This document shows, piece by piece, positions 1 to 8,433 of a stretch of DNA of 64,000 nt. Source of the DNA: a candidate division KSB1 bacterium. Its GTDB lineage: Bacteria > Zhuqueibacterota > Zhuqueibacteria > Zhuqueibacterales > Zhuqueibacteraceae. The stretch lies in assembly GCA_034506175.1 (NCBI GenBank), contig JAPDQB010000004.1, positions 21,894-85,893 of the forward strand, given 5' to 3'. The first letter of the stretch is position 1. Every line of letters begins with the position of its first letter. The position numbers and the translations under genes were made by a program. The notes under the pieces were generated by a model. The model worked only from the letters and a program-made list of their open reading frames with translations. It did no database searches and was not told where the DNA came from.

Positions 1-510
1 TGAAGGCGCAACTACAAACGTCATAGGCGTCAAGCGTGGGCATTACACAAAACTGTGTGGTTAATTGAAGCATCCTATTAATACCAACGCTCGACGCCTG
101 AAGGCGCAACTACAAACGTCATAGGCGTCAAGCGTGGGCATTACACAAAACTGTGTGGTTAATTGAAGCATCCTATTAATACCAACGCTCGACGCCTGAA
201 GGCGCAACTACAAACGTCATAGGCGACAAGCGTGGGCATTACACAAAATTGTGTGGTTAATTGAAGCATCCTATTAATACCAACGCTCGACGCCTGAAGG
301 CGCAACTACAAACGTCATAGGCGACAAGCGTGGGCATTACACAAAACTGTGTGGTTAATTGAAGCATCCTATTAATACCAACGCTCGACGCCTGAAGGCG
401 CAACTACAAACGTCATAGGCGTCAAGCGTGGGCATTACAAAAAGCTGCGTGGTTTAATTGAAGCACTCTATCAATCCCAACGCTCGACGCCTGAGGGCGA
501 AACTACGAAC
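1..510. repeat. Tandem array of a 98-bp repeat
   Basis: Five nearly identical copies begin at 1, 99, 197, 295 and 393, followed by a degenerate start of a sixth at 492. The fifth unit is 99 bp because of one extra T. The array is cut by the window edge, so its true size is unknown. Units differ by isolated substitutions, for example gtcaag versus gacaag. Each unit contains the short hairpin cgcc-tgaa-ggcg followed by aactacaaacg, the same arm found in the inverted-repeat elements near 5.4 and 6.7 kb. There are no unique spacers, so this is not CRISPR, and no open frame is convincing. It ends about 35 bp before sat. Confidence 0.95.
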
Positions 511-545
511 TTTTATTGAACATTTTTAGGAGAAAGCACCTCATC

Positions 546-1739
546 ATGTCTCTCAGCCTCCCCCACGGCGGGAAATTGATCGACCGCATGTTGCGCGGTG
601 AAGAACGCGAAGCCGCGTTGCGCCGCGCCGCGGATTTAAAGAAAATCGTGCTTTCCGAAGTCAACCTCTCCGACTTGGAAATGATCGCCAATGGCGCCAT
701 GAGCCCGCTCACCGGTTTTATGTGCAAAGCCGATTATGACAGCGTGGTGCAGAACATGCGGCTGGCGAGCGGTTTGGTGTGGTCGTTGCCGATCACGCTG
801 CCGGTTTCAAAAGAAAGCGCTGCCGCTTTTCATCTCGGCGAAGAAGTCGCCTTGATCGAAAGCAATGGCTCGGCCAACGGCAGGGCCGGCGCGATTGTCG
901 GCTTGATGAAAATCACCGAGAAATTCGAGTATGATAAAACCCGCGAAGCGCAGGAGGTTTACCGCACCACGGACCTCGCGCATCCCGGGGTGGCGCGCGT
1001 GATGAATCAGGGCGAGGTTTATCTCGCCGGCGAAGTGTGGATGGTCAACCGTCCATCAAACCTGGCGTTTGCCAATTTCCGCCGCGACCCGGCGGAGACG
1101 CGGCGCATTTTTCAAGAGCGCGGCTGGAACACGGTAGTCGGTTTTCAAACGCGCAATCCGGTGCACCGCGCCCATGAGTACATTCAAAAATGCGCCATGG
1201 AAATCGTCGACGGCTTGTTGTTGCATCCGCTGGTCGGCGAGACGAAGCAAGACGACATTCCGGCGGATCTGCGCATGGCGAGTTACGAGCGCCTGCTGCG
1301 TGATTATTATCCGGCGCAACGGGTGTTGTTGAGCGTTTTTCCGGCGGCGATGCGCTACGCCGGGCCGCGCGAGGCGATTTTCCACGCGCTGTGCCGGAAA
1401 AACTATGGTTGCACGCATTTCATCGTTGGCCGCGATCACGCCGGCGTCGGCAAGTATTACGGCACGTATGAGGCGCAGAAAATTTTCAGCCATTTCAAAC
1501 CGGAGGAGCTTGGTATCACGCCGCTATTTTTTGAAAATTCTTTTTACTGCAAAAAGTGCGGCGCCATCGTGACCACCAAAACCTGCCCGCACGACGGCGC
1601 GCATCACGTGGTGCTCTCCGGCACGCAGGTGCGCGAGATGCTGGCGCGCGGCGAAGCCCTGCCGCTTGAATTTACCCGGCGCGAGGTGGCGGAGGTTTTG
1701 ATCAACGGCCTCCGTAACGCCACCGGCCCGACTGCGTAG
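546..1739 (+). CDS. sat: Sulfate adenylyltransferase (ATP sulfurylase)
   Basis: Makes adenosine 5'-phosphosulfate (APS) and pyrophosphate from sulfate and ATP in the cytoplasm. Visible family motifs are [12 protein letters not shown] (the HxxH nucleotide-binding loop), [12 protein letters not shown], and a C-terminal zinc-type cysteine cluster with CKKCG and CPHD. About 397 residues is normal for the single-domain enzyme without a fused kinase. I prefer the ATG at 546 over the in-frame TTG at 516 because AGGAG lies at 528-532. The next gene is cysC, so the pair should make PAPS; no APS or PAPS reductase is visible nearby. Confidence in the function is high. Confidence 0.96.
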   Translation: MSLSLPHGGKLIDRMLRGEEREAALRRAADLKKIVLSEVNLSDLEMIANGAMSPLTGFMCKADYDSVVQNMRLASGLVWSLPITLPVSKESAAAFHLGEEVALIESNGSANGRAGAIVGLMKITEKFEYDKTREAQEVYRTTDLAHPGVARVMNQGEVYLAGEVWMVNRPSNLAFANFRRDPAETRRIFQERGWNTVVGFQTRNPVHRAHEYIQKCAMEIVDGLLLHPLVGETKQDDIPADLRMASYERLLRDYYPAQRVLLSVFPAAMRYAGPREAIFHALCRKNYGCTHFIVGRDHAGVGKYYGTYEAQKIFSHFKPEELGITPLFFENSFYCKKCGAIVTTKTCPHDGAHHVVLSGTQVREMLARGEALPLEFTRREVAEVLINGLRNATGPTA

Positions 1740-1748
1740 TGCGTTTTA

Positions 1749-1861
1749 TCGTGTAACGTGAAACGTGTAACGCTCTTGAATTGCAAGTCTTTTTACTCAA
1801 TGCTTTCGAATTAATAACCAAACTTCCAAACTAAGAACGTTACACGTTTCACGTTACACGA
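1749..1861. repeat. Perfect 24-bp inverted repeat between sat and cysC
   Basis: The arms at 1749-1772 and 1838-1861 are exact reverse complements, separated by 65 bp. The arm is built from a gtgtaacgtgaaacgtgtaacg-like word; related words (aaacgtaaaacgtaaa) occur around 16981 and 59057. It lies between two genes of one pathway and could form a large stem-loop in the transcript, but it lacks a T tract, so I do not call it a terminator. Confidence 0.85.
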
Positions 1862-1902
1862 ACATTCGACAAACAACATTGACTCAACAAAGGAACTACA
1901 TC

Positions 1903-2520
1903 ATGACCTCATCATCTCGCGGTTGCACCATCTGGATGACCGGGCTCTCCGGCGCCGGCAAGTCCACGATCACCGCGCATCTCGTTCCCCTGCTGAAAGG
2001 CCGCGGCTGCAAAGTCGAAGTGCTCGACGGCGACGTGGTGCGCACCAATCTCAGCAAAGGTTTGGGATTTTCCAAGGAAGATCGCGATACCAACATCCGG
2101 CGCATCGGCTTTGTCTGCCATTTACTGTCGCGCAACGGCGTCATTGCCATTGCCGCCGCCATTTCACCCTACAAGGCGATTCGCGATGAGAACCGCGCCC
2201 TCATCAAAGATTTCGTTGAAGTTTACGTGAAAGCTTCTTTGGAAACTTGCATCGCGCGCGACGTCAAGGGCTTGTACAAAAAAGCGCTGGCCGGTGAAAT
2301 CAAGGAATTTACCGGCGTGAGCGATCCTTACGAGCCGCCGGACCATCCGGAAGTGGTTTGCGACACGGAACACGAAACGCCGGAGCAGAGCGCGCAAACG
2401 ATCGTCCGCAAACTCGAAGAACTGGGTTATCTGGCAACAACCGTCCAAGGTGGCGATGGCGTGGCGGTGAACTACATCCCCAAATTCAGTTTTGCCGAAG
2501 CCGGCAGCCTCCAGGCCTGA
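1903..2520 (+). CDS. cysC: Adenylyl-sulfate (APS) kinase
   Basis: Phosphorylates APS to PAPS, the universal sulfate donor. The P-loop GLSGAGKST lies near residues 13-21, followed by the DGD motif and the C-terminal segment with KGLYKKAL and DPYEPP that is typical of APS kinases. At 205 residues it has normal length plus a short tail. ATG 1903 is preferred over TTG 1879 because AGGA lies at 1891-1894. It follows sat in the same direction but is separated by a large inverted repeat. With sat it completes PAPS synthesis, which may serve sulfation or assimilation; the window does not show which. Confidence 0.95.
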   Translation: MTSSSRGCTIWMTGLSGAGKSTITAHLVPLLKGRGCKVEVLDGDVVRTNLSKGLGFSKEDRDTNIRRIGFVCHLLSRNGVIAIAAAISPYKAIRDENRALIKDFVEVYVKASLETCIARDVKGLYKKALAGEIKEFTGVSDPYEPPDHPEVVCDTEHETPEQSAQTIVRKLEELGYLATTVQGGDGVAVNYIPKFSFAEAGSLQA

Positions 2521-2626
2521 AGCGGAGAGCGTGGACAAGCGTGGAAGCTTCAAAGTGCGGCCGCAAGTGTCCGGCAGCGATTGTTACGCGAGGAAAATGA
2601 TTTTCATCTTCAAGGAGACCAACGTG

Positions 2627-3946
2627 ATGAGCAAGCATGCCTTTGGTTCGGTGCAACGGCTGGCAATATTTTTTTTCTCGTGTGTAACGCCGGCGCTGTT
2701 GGCCCAAGCTTTGAACGACACGCCGCCCAATTTCAAAATCGCTTTCATTGGCGACCAGGGCGCCGGATCGAACGCGCGCGCGGTTTTGAATTTGATCAAA
2801 GCCGAGGGCGCACAAGCGGTGTTGCATCAGGGCGATTTTGACTACAACGACAACCCGGCGGCATGGGATGGCCTGATTAACGAAGTCCTCGGCTCCAACT
2901 TTCCCTATTTCGCCTCCATCGGCAACCATGACGAAAAGGCGTGGGGCGGCGCCAACGGTTATCAGCGTTATTTGACTGATCGTCTCAAGCGCCTGGCAAT
3001 ACCATGGGAGGGAGACTTGGGCGTGAAGTCCGCTTTGCATTATAAAGGCCTCTACATCATTTTGGTTGGTCCGGACGTCATCGGCACGGGCCATGACGTT
3101 TATATCAGAGACAAGCTGGCGGCGGACAACTCCCTCTGGAGCATTTGCAGTTGGCACAAAAATATGAAGGCCATGCAGGTGGGCGGCAAATCGGATGAAG
3201 CCGGATGGGGCGTTTACGAAGAGGCGAGAAAGGGCGGCGCCATTATCGCCACCGCGCACGAACATTCTTACAGCCGCACGCACCTGTTGAGCAGTTGCCA
3301 AAATCAAACCGTTGCCAGCACCTCCGACACGCTGGTGCTTACGAAAGACAATGTGCAAACGCCGGGCAGCGACGAGGGCAGAAGCTTTGTCTTTGTCTCC
3401 GGTTTGGGCGGGAACAGTATTCGTGATCAGGAGCGGTGCTTGCCGGCGACGCCGCCGTATGGCTGCAAGGGCGAATGGGCATCGATTTATACCTCGAACC
3501 AGGGTGCCAGTTACGGCGCGCTCTTCGGCATTTTCAATTTCAACGGCACACCGAATTTGGCGAAGTTTTATTTCAAAGCCATAAATGGCGCCGTCCCCGA
3601 CAGTTTTTTCGTGCTCAGCAAAGTCGAAGAGCTTCGCACCGCCGTCAACGTCTCCGAGGAGAGCGTGCTGGATTACATGCTCGAGCAAAATTATCCCAAC
3701 CCCTTCAATCCTTCGACGACGATCCGCTTTCGCCTGGCCAAAGCGGCGCGCGTTCAATTGGCCGTCACCAATCTTCTCGGCGAACAGGTGCGGCTGCTGT
3801 TTGACGGTGAGCTTTTGCCAGGAGAGCACAAGCGGGTTTGGGATGGCCGCGATCACCACGGCAAGAAAGTACCCAGTGGCACGTATTTGCTGCAATTGAA
3901 AAGCGACGGGCAGGTGCTGGTCAAAAAAATCCTGCTCGTGAAGTGA
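2627..3946 (+). CDS. Secreted calcineurin-like metallophosphoesterase with T9SS-type sorting domain
   Basis: An N-terminal signal peptide (about residues 1-26) is followed by a metallophosphoesterase domain with GDQ (42-44), QGDFDY (68-73), GNHDE (99-103) and a late AHEHSYSR. These match the metal-binding blocks of the purple acid phosphatase/calcineurin superfamily. From about residue 354 comes NYPNPFNPSTTI and a FlgD-like/Por C-terminal sorting domain ending in VKKILLVK. It is therefore probably exported across the outer membrane by a type IX-like system. AAGGAG at 2612-2617 fixes ATG 2627. The substrate is unknown. Confidence 0.9.
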   Translation: MSKHAFGSVQRLAIFFFSCVTPALLAQALNDTPPNFKIAFIGDQGAGSNARAVLNLIKAEGAQAVLHQGDFDYNDNPAAWDGLINEVLGSNFPYFASIGNHDEKAWGGANGYQRYLTDRLKRLAIPWEGDLGVKSALHYKGLYIILVGPDVIGTGHDVYIRDKLAADNSLWSICSWHKNMKAMQVGGKSDEAGWGVYEEARKGGAIIATAHEHSYSRTHLLSSCQNQTVASTSDTLVLTKDNVQTPGSDEGRSFVFVSGLGGNSIRDQERCLPATPPYGCKGEWASIYTSNQGASYGALFGIFNFNGTPNLAKFYFKAINGAVPDSFFVLSKVEELRTAVNVSEESVLDYMLEQNYPNPFNPSTTIRFRLAKAARVQLAVTNLLGEQVRLLFDGELLPGEHKRVWDGRDHHGKKVPSGTYLLQLKSDGQVLVKKILLVK

Positions 3947-3995
3947 TGGAAAAATTAATGCCTTCGGCCCGCAATAAAGCAAACCAGGAACCGGC

Positions 3996-5375
3996 ATGAA
4001 CATCGCCTACATCAGCGCCGACTTCGGCGTTCACATTTTCGGCTATAAAGGCGCCTCCATTCACGTTCGCGAGATGGTCACGGCGTGGTGCAAAGCCGGC
4101 CACGCCATTTGCATCGTCTCACCGGCGATTGGCACGAAAGAAGGAGATAATTTGGGAGGGGGAGAAAGCAAGAGCGGGAGAAAGGCAGAAGGGGAGAAGG
4201 GGAGAGTGGGGGAGAGCAAAGATATCTGTCTCGGGCTGCCGCTTTCGCATTTTGCTGCGCATCCGTTTTCATTGCCGGATTCGGCGCGGCTGTCTTTTCT
4301 GCCGTTGCAGCCGCGCGATACGCATGTCGCGATGTTTCGCGAACTGGAAAAAGCCGACAAATTCATGGGCGTAAAAACGCGCGTGCGGCACGAGCTGCGC
4401 AACGCGGTGTACAATCTCGTGCTTTTTGAAGCGCTGCGTGATGAGCTGAAAGCCTGGCCGGTGGATTTCATTTACGAGCGCTACGCACTGTTCAGCAACG
4501 CCGGCGTGCGTTTGGCGAAAGAACTCCGTGTGCCGCACATTTTGGAAGTGAATGCGCCGCTGGCAGACGAGCAGGAAAGAATGCGCGGCTTGGAGATGAA
4601 AAGCCTCGCGCACGAAATGGAGTGCCGGATTTGGAACGAGACCGATGCGGTGATCGTGGTTTCGCGTCGCCTGCAGGATTTTGTGATCTCGCGCGGCGTT
4701 CCGGCCTCGCGCATTCACGTGGTGCCGAACGCCGTGGATCCGCAGCGTTTCGCCACAGCAAAAAATGGTGAAGCCGTGCGCCGGCATTATCAGCTCCAGG
4801 GAAAGTGCGTCGTCGGTTTTGTCGGCAGCCTCAAGCCATGGCACGGCACCGAGATTTTGCTCACGGCGTTTCGCGCCCTGCACGAGCAGGCCACTCACAC
4901 GCACCTGCTGATTGTCGGCGACGGACCGGGCCGCGCGGATTTGGAAAAGCTTGCGCAAGCCCAAGGCGTCAACGGCGCTGTAATTTTCACCGGCAATGTT
5001 CCTTACGACGACATTCCAAATTATATCGCCGCGATGGATATCACCGTGGCGCCGTACAAGCCGCAGGAAAATTTTTACTATTCGCCCATCAAAATTTTTG
5101 AGTATATGATCATGGGCAAGCCGGTGGTCGCCGGAAAGATTGGCCAGGTGGAAGAAGTGATCATCGACGGCGAGACCGGCGTGCTCTTCGAGCCGGGCAA
5201 CGTCGAGCAGCTTGAGGCTGCGCTCGCCCAGCTTGCCGGTGATGCGCAGCTCTGCCATCGTCTGGGTGAAAATGCAAGGGCGTGGGTTCAAAAAGAAAGG
5301 ACCTGGGATAACAATGCGCGTCAGGTGGTGGAGATGGCAAAAAGTGTAACGCGTAAAAAACATAATATGCATTGA
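3996..5375 (+). CDS. GT4-family glycosyltransferase with an in-frame low-complexity insertion
   Basis: A GT-B fold glycosyltransferase, likely transferring a nucleotide-activated sugar to a surface glycan on the cytoplasmic face. The N-terminal half starts MNIAYISADFGVH. The C-terminal donor-binding half has GFVGSLKPWHG, the GDGPGR region and IFEYMIMGKPVVA with EVIIDGETG, typical of family 4. Residues from about 47 to 76 are unusually rich in Gly, Lys, Glu and Arg and come from a purine-only DNA stretch, unlike the rest of the protein. AGGAA at 3986-3990 precedes the ATG. The acceptor cannot be deduced. Confidence 0.88.
   Translation: MNIAYISADFGVHIFGYKGASIHVREMVTAWCKAGHAICIVSPAIGTKEGDNLGGGESKSGRKAEGEKGRVGESKDICLGLPLSHFAAHPFSLPDSARLSFLPLQPRDTHVAMFRELEKADKFMGVKTRVRHELRNAVYNLVLFEALRDELKAWPVDFIYERYALFSNAGVRLAKELRVPHILEVNAPLADEQERMRGLEMKSLAHEMECRIWNETDAVIVVSRRLQDFVISRGVPASRIHVVPNAVDPQRFATAKNGEAVRRHYQLQGKCVVGFVGSLKPWHGTEILLTAFRALHEQATHTHLLIVGDGPGRADLEKLAQAQGVNGAVIFTGNVPYDDIPNYIAAMDITVAPYKPQENFYYSPIKIFEYMIMGKPVVAGKIGQVEEVIIDGETGVLFEPGNVEQLEAALAQLAGDAQLCHRLGENARAWVQKERTWDNNARQVVEMAKSVTRKKHNMH
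4136..4223. repeat. Purine-rich low-complexity insertion inside the glycosyltransferase gene
   Basis: About 88 bp of nearly pure A/G with a repeated ggggagaa/gggagaaa word sit in the N-terminal domain of the upstream-most glycosyltransferase. The reading frame stays open. The bias is sharply different from flanking codons, which suggests an inserted intergenic-type repeat. Confidence 0.75.
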
Positions 5376-5392
5376 AATTTTCATGAAAATAA

Positions 5393-5462
5393 CGTTCGTA
5401 GTTTCGCCTTCAGGCGTCAGACCTCCGGCCAAAGCGCAATGCCTGAAGGGCCACTACGAACC
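5393..5462. repeat. Dispersed inverted-repeat element (family A), copy 1
   Basis: Two imperfect inverted arms flank a short centre: cgttcgtagtttcgccttc on the left and the reverse-complement-like tgcctgaagggccactacga on the right. The same arm sequence occurs in the 98-bp array at the window start and near 6.7 kb. It lies between two glycosyltransferase genes. Confidence 0.85.
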
Positions 5463-5479
5463 TCATTTTCATCACTACG

Positions 5480-6679
5480 ATGAACATAAAAACTTGTATC
5501 ATCACCGGCCAGTATCCGCCGCAAGTTGGCGGCGTTGGCCACTCCGCTTATCGCGTGGCCAATTTGCTGGCCAGCCGCGGCCTGCAGGTGCATGTCGTTG
5601 CGTTTCAAAAACATCCGCAACCGCTGCCGTTTGACGAAAGCTTCGCGAGCGCGCAAGAGAGCGAGGTGCTGGTGCATCGCGTCAAAGTTTATCATCCCAG
5701 CCCGGGAGCGGAGAATCCCTCTGAAGCCGAAATTTTGACGCGCTACAATCGCGAGATGTTTCATGCGCTGGAGCATTTTCAGCAGCGCCATCGCTATGAC
5801 GTGCTGCATGCTTTTTTTCTTTATCCCGCCGGATTCATCGCCGGCTTGGTGGCGCGGCTGCACGGCGTGAAAATGATCGCCTCAATTCGCGGCAACGACG
5901 TGGGCAAATATGCGTTCGATCCGCTGCGGCTGCCGTTCATTCGTTCGGCGCTGGAGAATGCCGATTATGTGACCTCGGTGGCAACGAGCTTGACAAAATT
6001 GGCCGCCCGCGCAATTACGCCGATTGCCGGGAAAGCCAAAACCATCCTCAATTCCGTCGATCCTGCCAGGCTGCGGCCGCAAGCCGCGCCGCCCTTGAAT
6101 TTGCGCGGCAAGGTGATCGGCACCGCCGGGTTGTTTCGTTATAAAAAGGGATTGATTTATCTTTTCAAAGCCTTGCAAAGTTTGAATGGAAAATTCGATT
6201 TTACGGTTTTGCTGGCGGGTGATTATTTCAAAGAGGAAGACCGCGGCGTGCATTTGCAATCTCTGCGGGATTGCGGTTTGGCGGAGCGCACGATCGTCAC
6301 CGGGAAAATACCGCCCGAGCGCATGCCGGATTATCTGCAGCTCTTCGATATTTTGGTTTTCCCCTCGCTGTTTTCGGAGGGTTGCCCGTTGTCGATGCTC
6401 GAAGCCATGGCCATGAAGAAAGTCGTCATCGGCAGCCGCACCGGCGCGATTCCGGAAATCATTCGTGACCGCGAAAACGGCTTGTTGGTCAACCCGGGTT
6501 CTTCCGAAGAAATTGCCCGCGCCCTGCTCGAGCTGCTTGGCGATGCGAAGTTGTGCCAGCGATTGGCAGAAAGCGCCGCCCAAACCGCCAGCCAGATGAC
6601 CCCGGAGCGCGAGTTCCGCGAGTGGATGGAAGTGTATAAAGAACTGGGTATGAAAGTAAGTATGAAAGTAAGTTTGTAG
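5480..6679 (+). CDS. GT4-family glycosyltransferase
   Basis: GT-B fold family 4 glycosyltransferase of 399 residues. It opens with an ITGQYPPQVGGVGHSA glycine-rich loop. The donor site is recognisable from GLFRYKKGLIYL, the EGCPLSMLEAMAMKKVV block and the GAIPEII-ENGLLV segment. No membrane segments are seen. The last codons come from a short direct repeat (atgaaagtaagt twice) and the TAG stop lies in the left arm of a family A repeat element, so the original C-terminus may have been altered. It probably works with the neighbouring glycosyltransferase in making a surface polysaccharide or glycolipid. Confidence 0.9.
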   Translation: MNIKTCIITGQYPPQVGGVGHSAYRVANLLASRGLQVHVVAFQKHPQPLPFDESFASAQESEVLVHRVKVYHPSPGAENPSEAEILTRYNREMFHALEHFQQRHRYDVLHAFFLYPAGFIAGLVARLHGVKMIASIRGNDVGKYAFDPLRLPFIRSALENADYVTSVATSLTKLAARAITPIAGKAKTILNSVDPARLRPQAAPPLNLRGKVIGTAGLFRYKKGLIYLFKALQSLNGKFDFTVLLAGDYFKEEDRGVHLQSLRDCGLAERTIVTGKIPPERMPDYLQLFDILVFPSLFSEGCPLSMLEAMAMKKVVIGSRTGAIPEIIRDRENGLLVNPGSSEEIARALLELLGDAKLCQRLAESAAQTASQMTPEREFREWMEVYKELGMKVSMKVSL

Positions 6680-6742
6680 TTTCGCCTTCAGGCGTCGGGC
6701 CTCCAACATAAGTTGAACGCCTGAAGGGCGTCACTACAAACG
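6671..6742. repeat. Dispersed inverted-repeat element (family A), copy 2
   Basis: The left arm gtttgtagtttcgccttcag and the right arm cgcctgaagggcgtcactac are inverted repeats around a 20-bp centre. The left arm supplies the TAG stop codon of the preceding glycosyltransferase gene. The right arm matches the repeat unit of the 1-510 array. Confidence 0.88.
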
Positions 6743-6768
6743 TTTATTTTTATGATTATCGGGTTTTG

Positions 6769-8187
6769 ATGCCAACAATGAATATGCCCGTTGCAGCCAA
6801 CAACTCAAAGCACCAGTTTGCCCCGGCGCTGGATGCGCAATGGCTGAAAGAAAATTTGCCGCGCTATCTCTGGCACGAAAGTGAAGCCCCCGGCGAGATC
6901 GACGAGGTCGAAATCTGGCACGTTCGCGAGTCCAAGAAAAGCGTCGCCGTGCTCTATCGCCTGGCGCTGAACGGTGACGGCAAACTTCGCGAGCAATTGT
7001 ATGTCGGCCACGTGGTGCCGGCGGACAAGTTGCAGGAGGAATATAAATCCGCGCTCAAAAAAGCAAAAATTCCGCCGGCGGTTGGCCGCACCGTCGCCCT
7101 GGTGCCGGAAAGCAATTTGATTTTGCTGGCCTATCCGAACGACCGGAAGATGCGTTTGCTTTCTGAAGACGCGCTCAAGCCGTGGCTGCAAGCGCACCTG
7201 CACGAGATTGCCGGCGACGCACTCGCGGGCCACAATTGGCAGGTGCAGTCGGCGCAAGTCGAAATGTTGCGTTACATACCGGACAAGCGCTTTACGGCGC
7301 GGTGCAAAGCCACGCTCAAAACCGCCAGCGGCGTGGAAAAGGAAATTGGGTTTATTGCCAAGCAAATCAACGACGTCAAACGGGCGAAGAGATTGTACCG
7401 GCATCTGCTTTCGCTTCGCCAGGCTTGGGGAACGGCAGCCGGGCCGCCGATGCGGCTGCCGCGCGTGCTGGCGTTCGATGAAAACATGGCCGTGGTTTAT
7501 ATCGAATATCTTCCCGGCGAAAATTTGAAACAGCTTCTTTTCGAGCTCGACCTCGCGCAGGTCATGCCGGCCGTGGGCGAGTTGCTGGCGAATTTTCATC
7601 GCGCACAACAGCGCGTGCGCAAGCAGGTGACCAGAAGAAACGAGCTGGCGGAGGTACGCGAGGCCATGCACAATCTCGGCAAAGCGTTCCCGGCGCTGCG
7701 GCCGCGGCTGCGGCAGTTGTATCAGCCGTTCAAGGATTTTTATTGGCCGGATGCGACGCCGCCGGTGCTGCTCCATGGCACCTATCGTTTGAACCACATT
7801 TTCATTCACGACGGCGAGCTGGCGCTTTTTGATCTCGACAGCCTGCGCATGGGCCATCCGGCTTATGATGTTGCAAATTTTCTTTCTTCGTTGTATTATT
7901 TGGAAGCGCAGGAGCGCGTCACCCCGGCACTGCGGCAGGAGATTGCCGGCCATTTTCTTCACGGCTACGCCACCCAGGCGGCGTGGAAAATTCCGCCGGC
8001 GGCGGTGTTGTGGTTTTTAACCAGCCTGTTGATCCACAAGCAGGCGAACAAATACGTGACGCATTATCATCAGGATGGCGCGCAGAAAGTGCAACAAATG
8101 CTGGCCCTGGCCGAAGCCGCTTTTGCGGCCTGCCGCCAGGCGCCGAACGATTTGACGGGTGACGCCGTATGGAAAGTTTTGCCGTAG
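6769..8187 (+). CDS. APH/choline-kinase-fold phosphotransferase
   Basis: Resembles the phosphotransferase enzyme family (aminoglycoside phosphotransferase fold), which transfers phosphate from ATP to small hydroxylated substrates or sugars. The C-terminal half carries VLLHGTYRLNHIFI where the family has HGDxxxxN, then LALFDLDSLRMGHPAYDVA matching the metal-binding DxD block. The canonical Asp of the HGD motif is Thr here, so the activity may be changed or lost. 472 residues is long; the first 180 or so are not assignable. ATG 6769 has no clear ribosome-binding site. Context with glycosyltransferases suggests cell-surface sugar metabolism, but this is inference. Confidence 0.7.
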   Translation: MPTMNMPVAANNSKHQFAPALDAQWLKENLPRYLWHESEAPGEIDEVEIWHVRESKKSVAVLYRLALNGDGKLREQLYVGHVVPADKLQEEYKSALKKAKIPPAVGRTVALVPESNLILLAYPNDRKMRLLSEDALKPWLQAHLHEIAGDALAGHNWQVQSAQVEMLRYIPDKRFTARCKATLKTASGVEKEIGFIAKQINDVKRAKRLYRHLLSLRQAWGTAAGPPMRLPRVLAFDENMAVVYIEYLPGENLKQLLFELDLAQVMPAVGELLANFHRAQQRVRKQVTRRNELAEVREAMHNLGKAFPALRPRLRQLYQPFKDFYWPDATPPVLLHGTYRLNHIFIHDGELALFDLDSLRMGHPAYDVANFLSSLYYLEAQERVTPALRQEIAGHFLHGYATQAAWKIPPAAVLWFLTSLLIHKQANKYVTHYHQDGAQKVQQMLALAEAAFAACRQAPNDLTGDAVWKVLP

Positions 8188-8392
8188 CGCAGACCGCCAG
8201 TCCACTGTCACTTATTTTTTCAAGAAAGTCATGATAGGAAAATGTATGGCAGAAAGGTATTCAAGTTTTCACTAAGCGACAATAAGTATTTTTGATGAAA
8301 ACTAGTCCACATATTTTTGCCATTTATTTTTCTGTCATTGCTTTTGAATTGTTTTGCCCGCAAACGGTTTACCGTTGCCATGCGAGGGCAGG

Positions 8393-8415
8393 CCATGCTA
8401 AAGCATGGCACTCCG
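8393..8415 (+). repeat. Hairpin element family B, copy 1
   Basis: Stem ccatgc (8393-8398), loop taaa, stem gcatgg (8403-8408), then the constant flank cactccg. Two other copies in the window have different stems but the same flank. It lies just upstream of the histidine kinase start, and attttcagagg after it supplies the GAGG ribosome-binding site. Confidence 0.8.
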
Positions 8416-8433
8416 ATTTTCAGAGGTCTATGC

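Noticed and set aside
1-510. CRISPR array
   Set aside because: Units are contiguous 98-bp repeats with no unique spacers, and no cas genes are seen.
2486-4003. 505-aa open frame antisense to the metallophosphoesterase gene
   Set aside because: No domain or ribosome-binding site is visible, composition is Arg/His/Gln-rich, and the opposite strand has a clear gene. It is a shadow.
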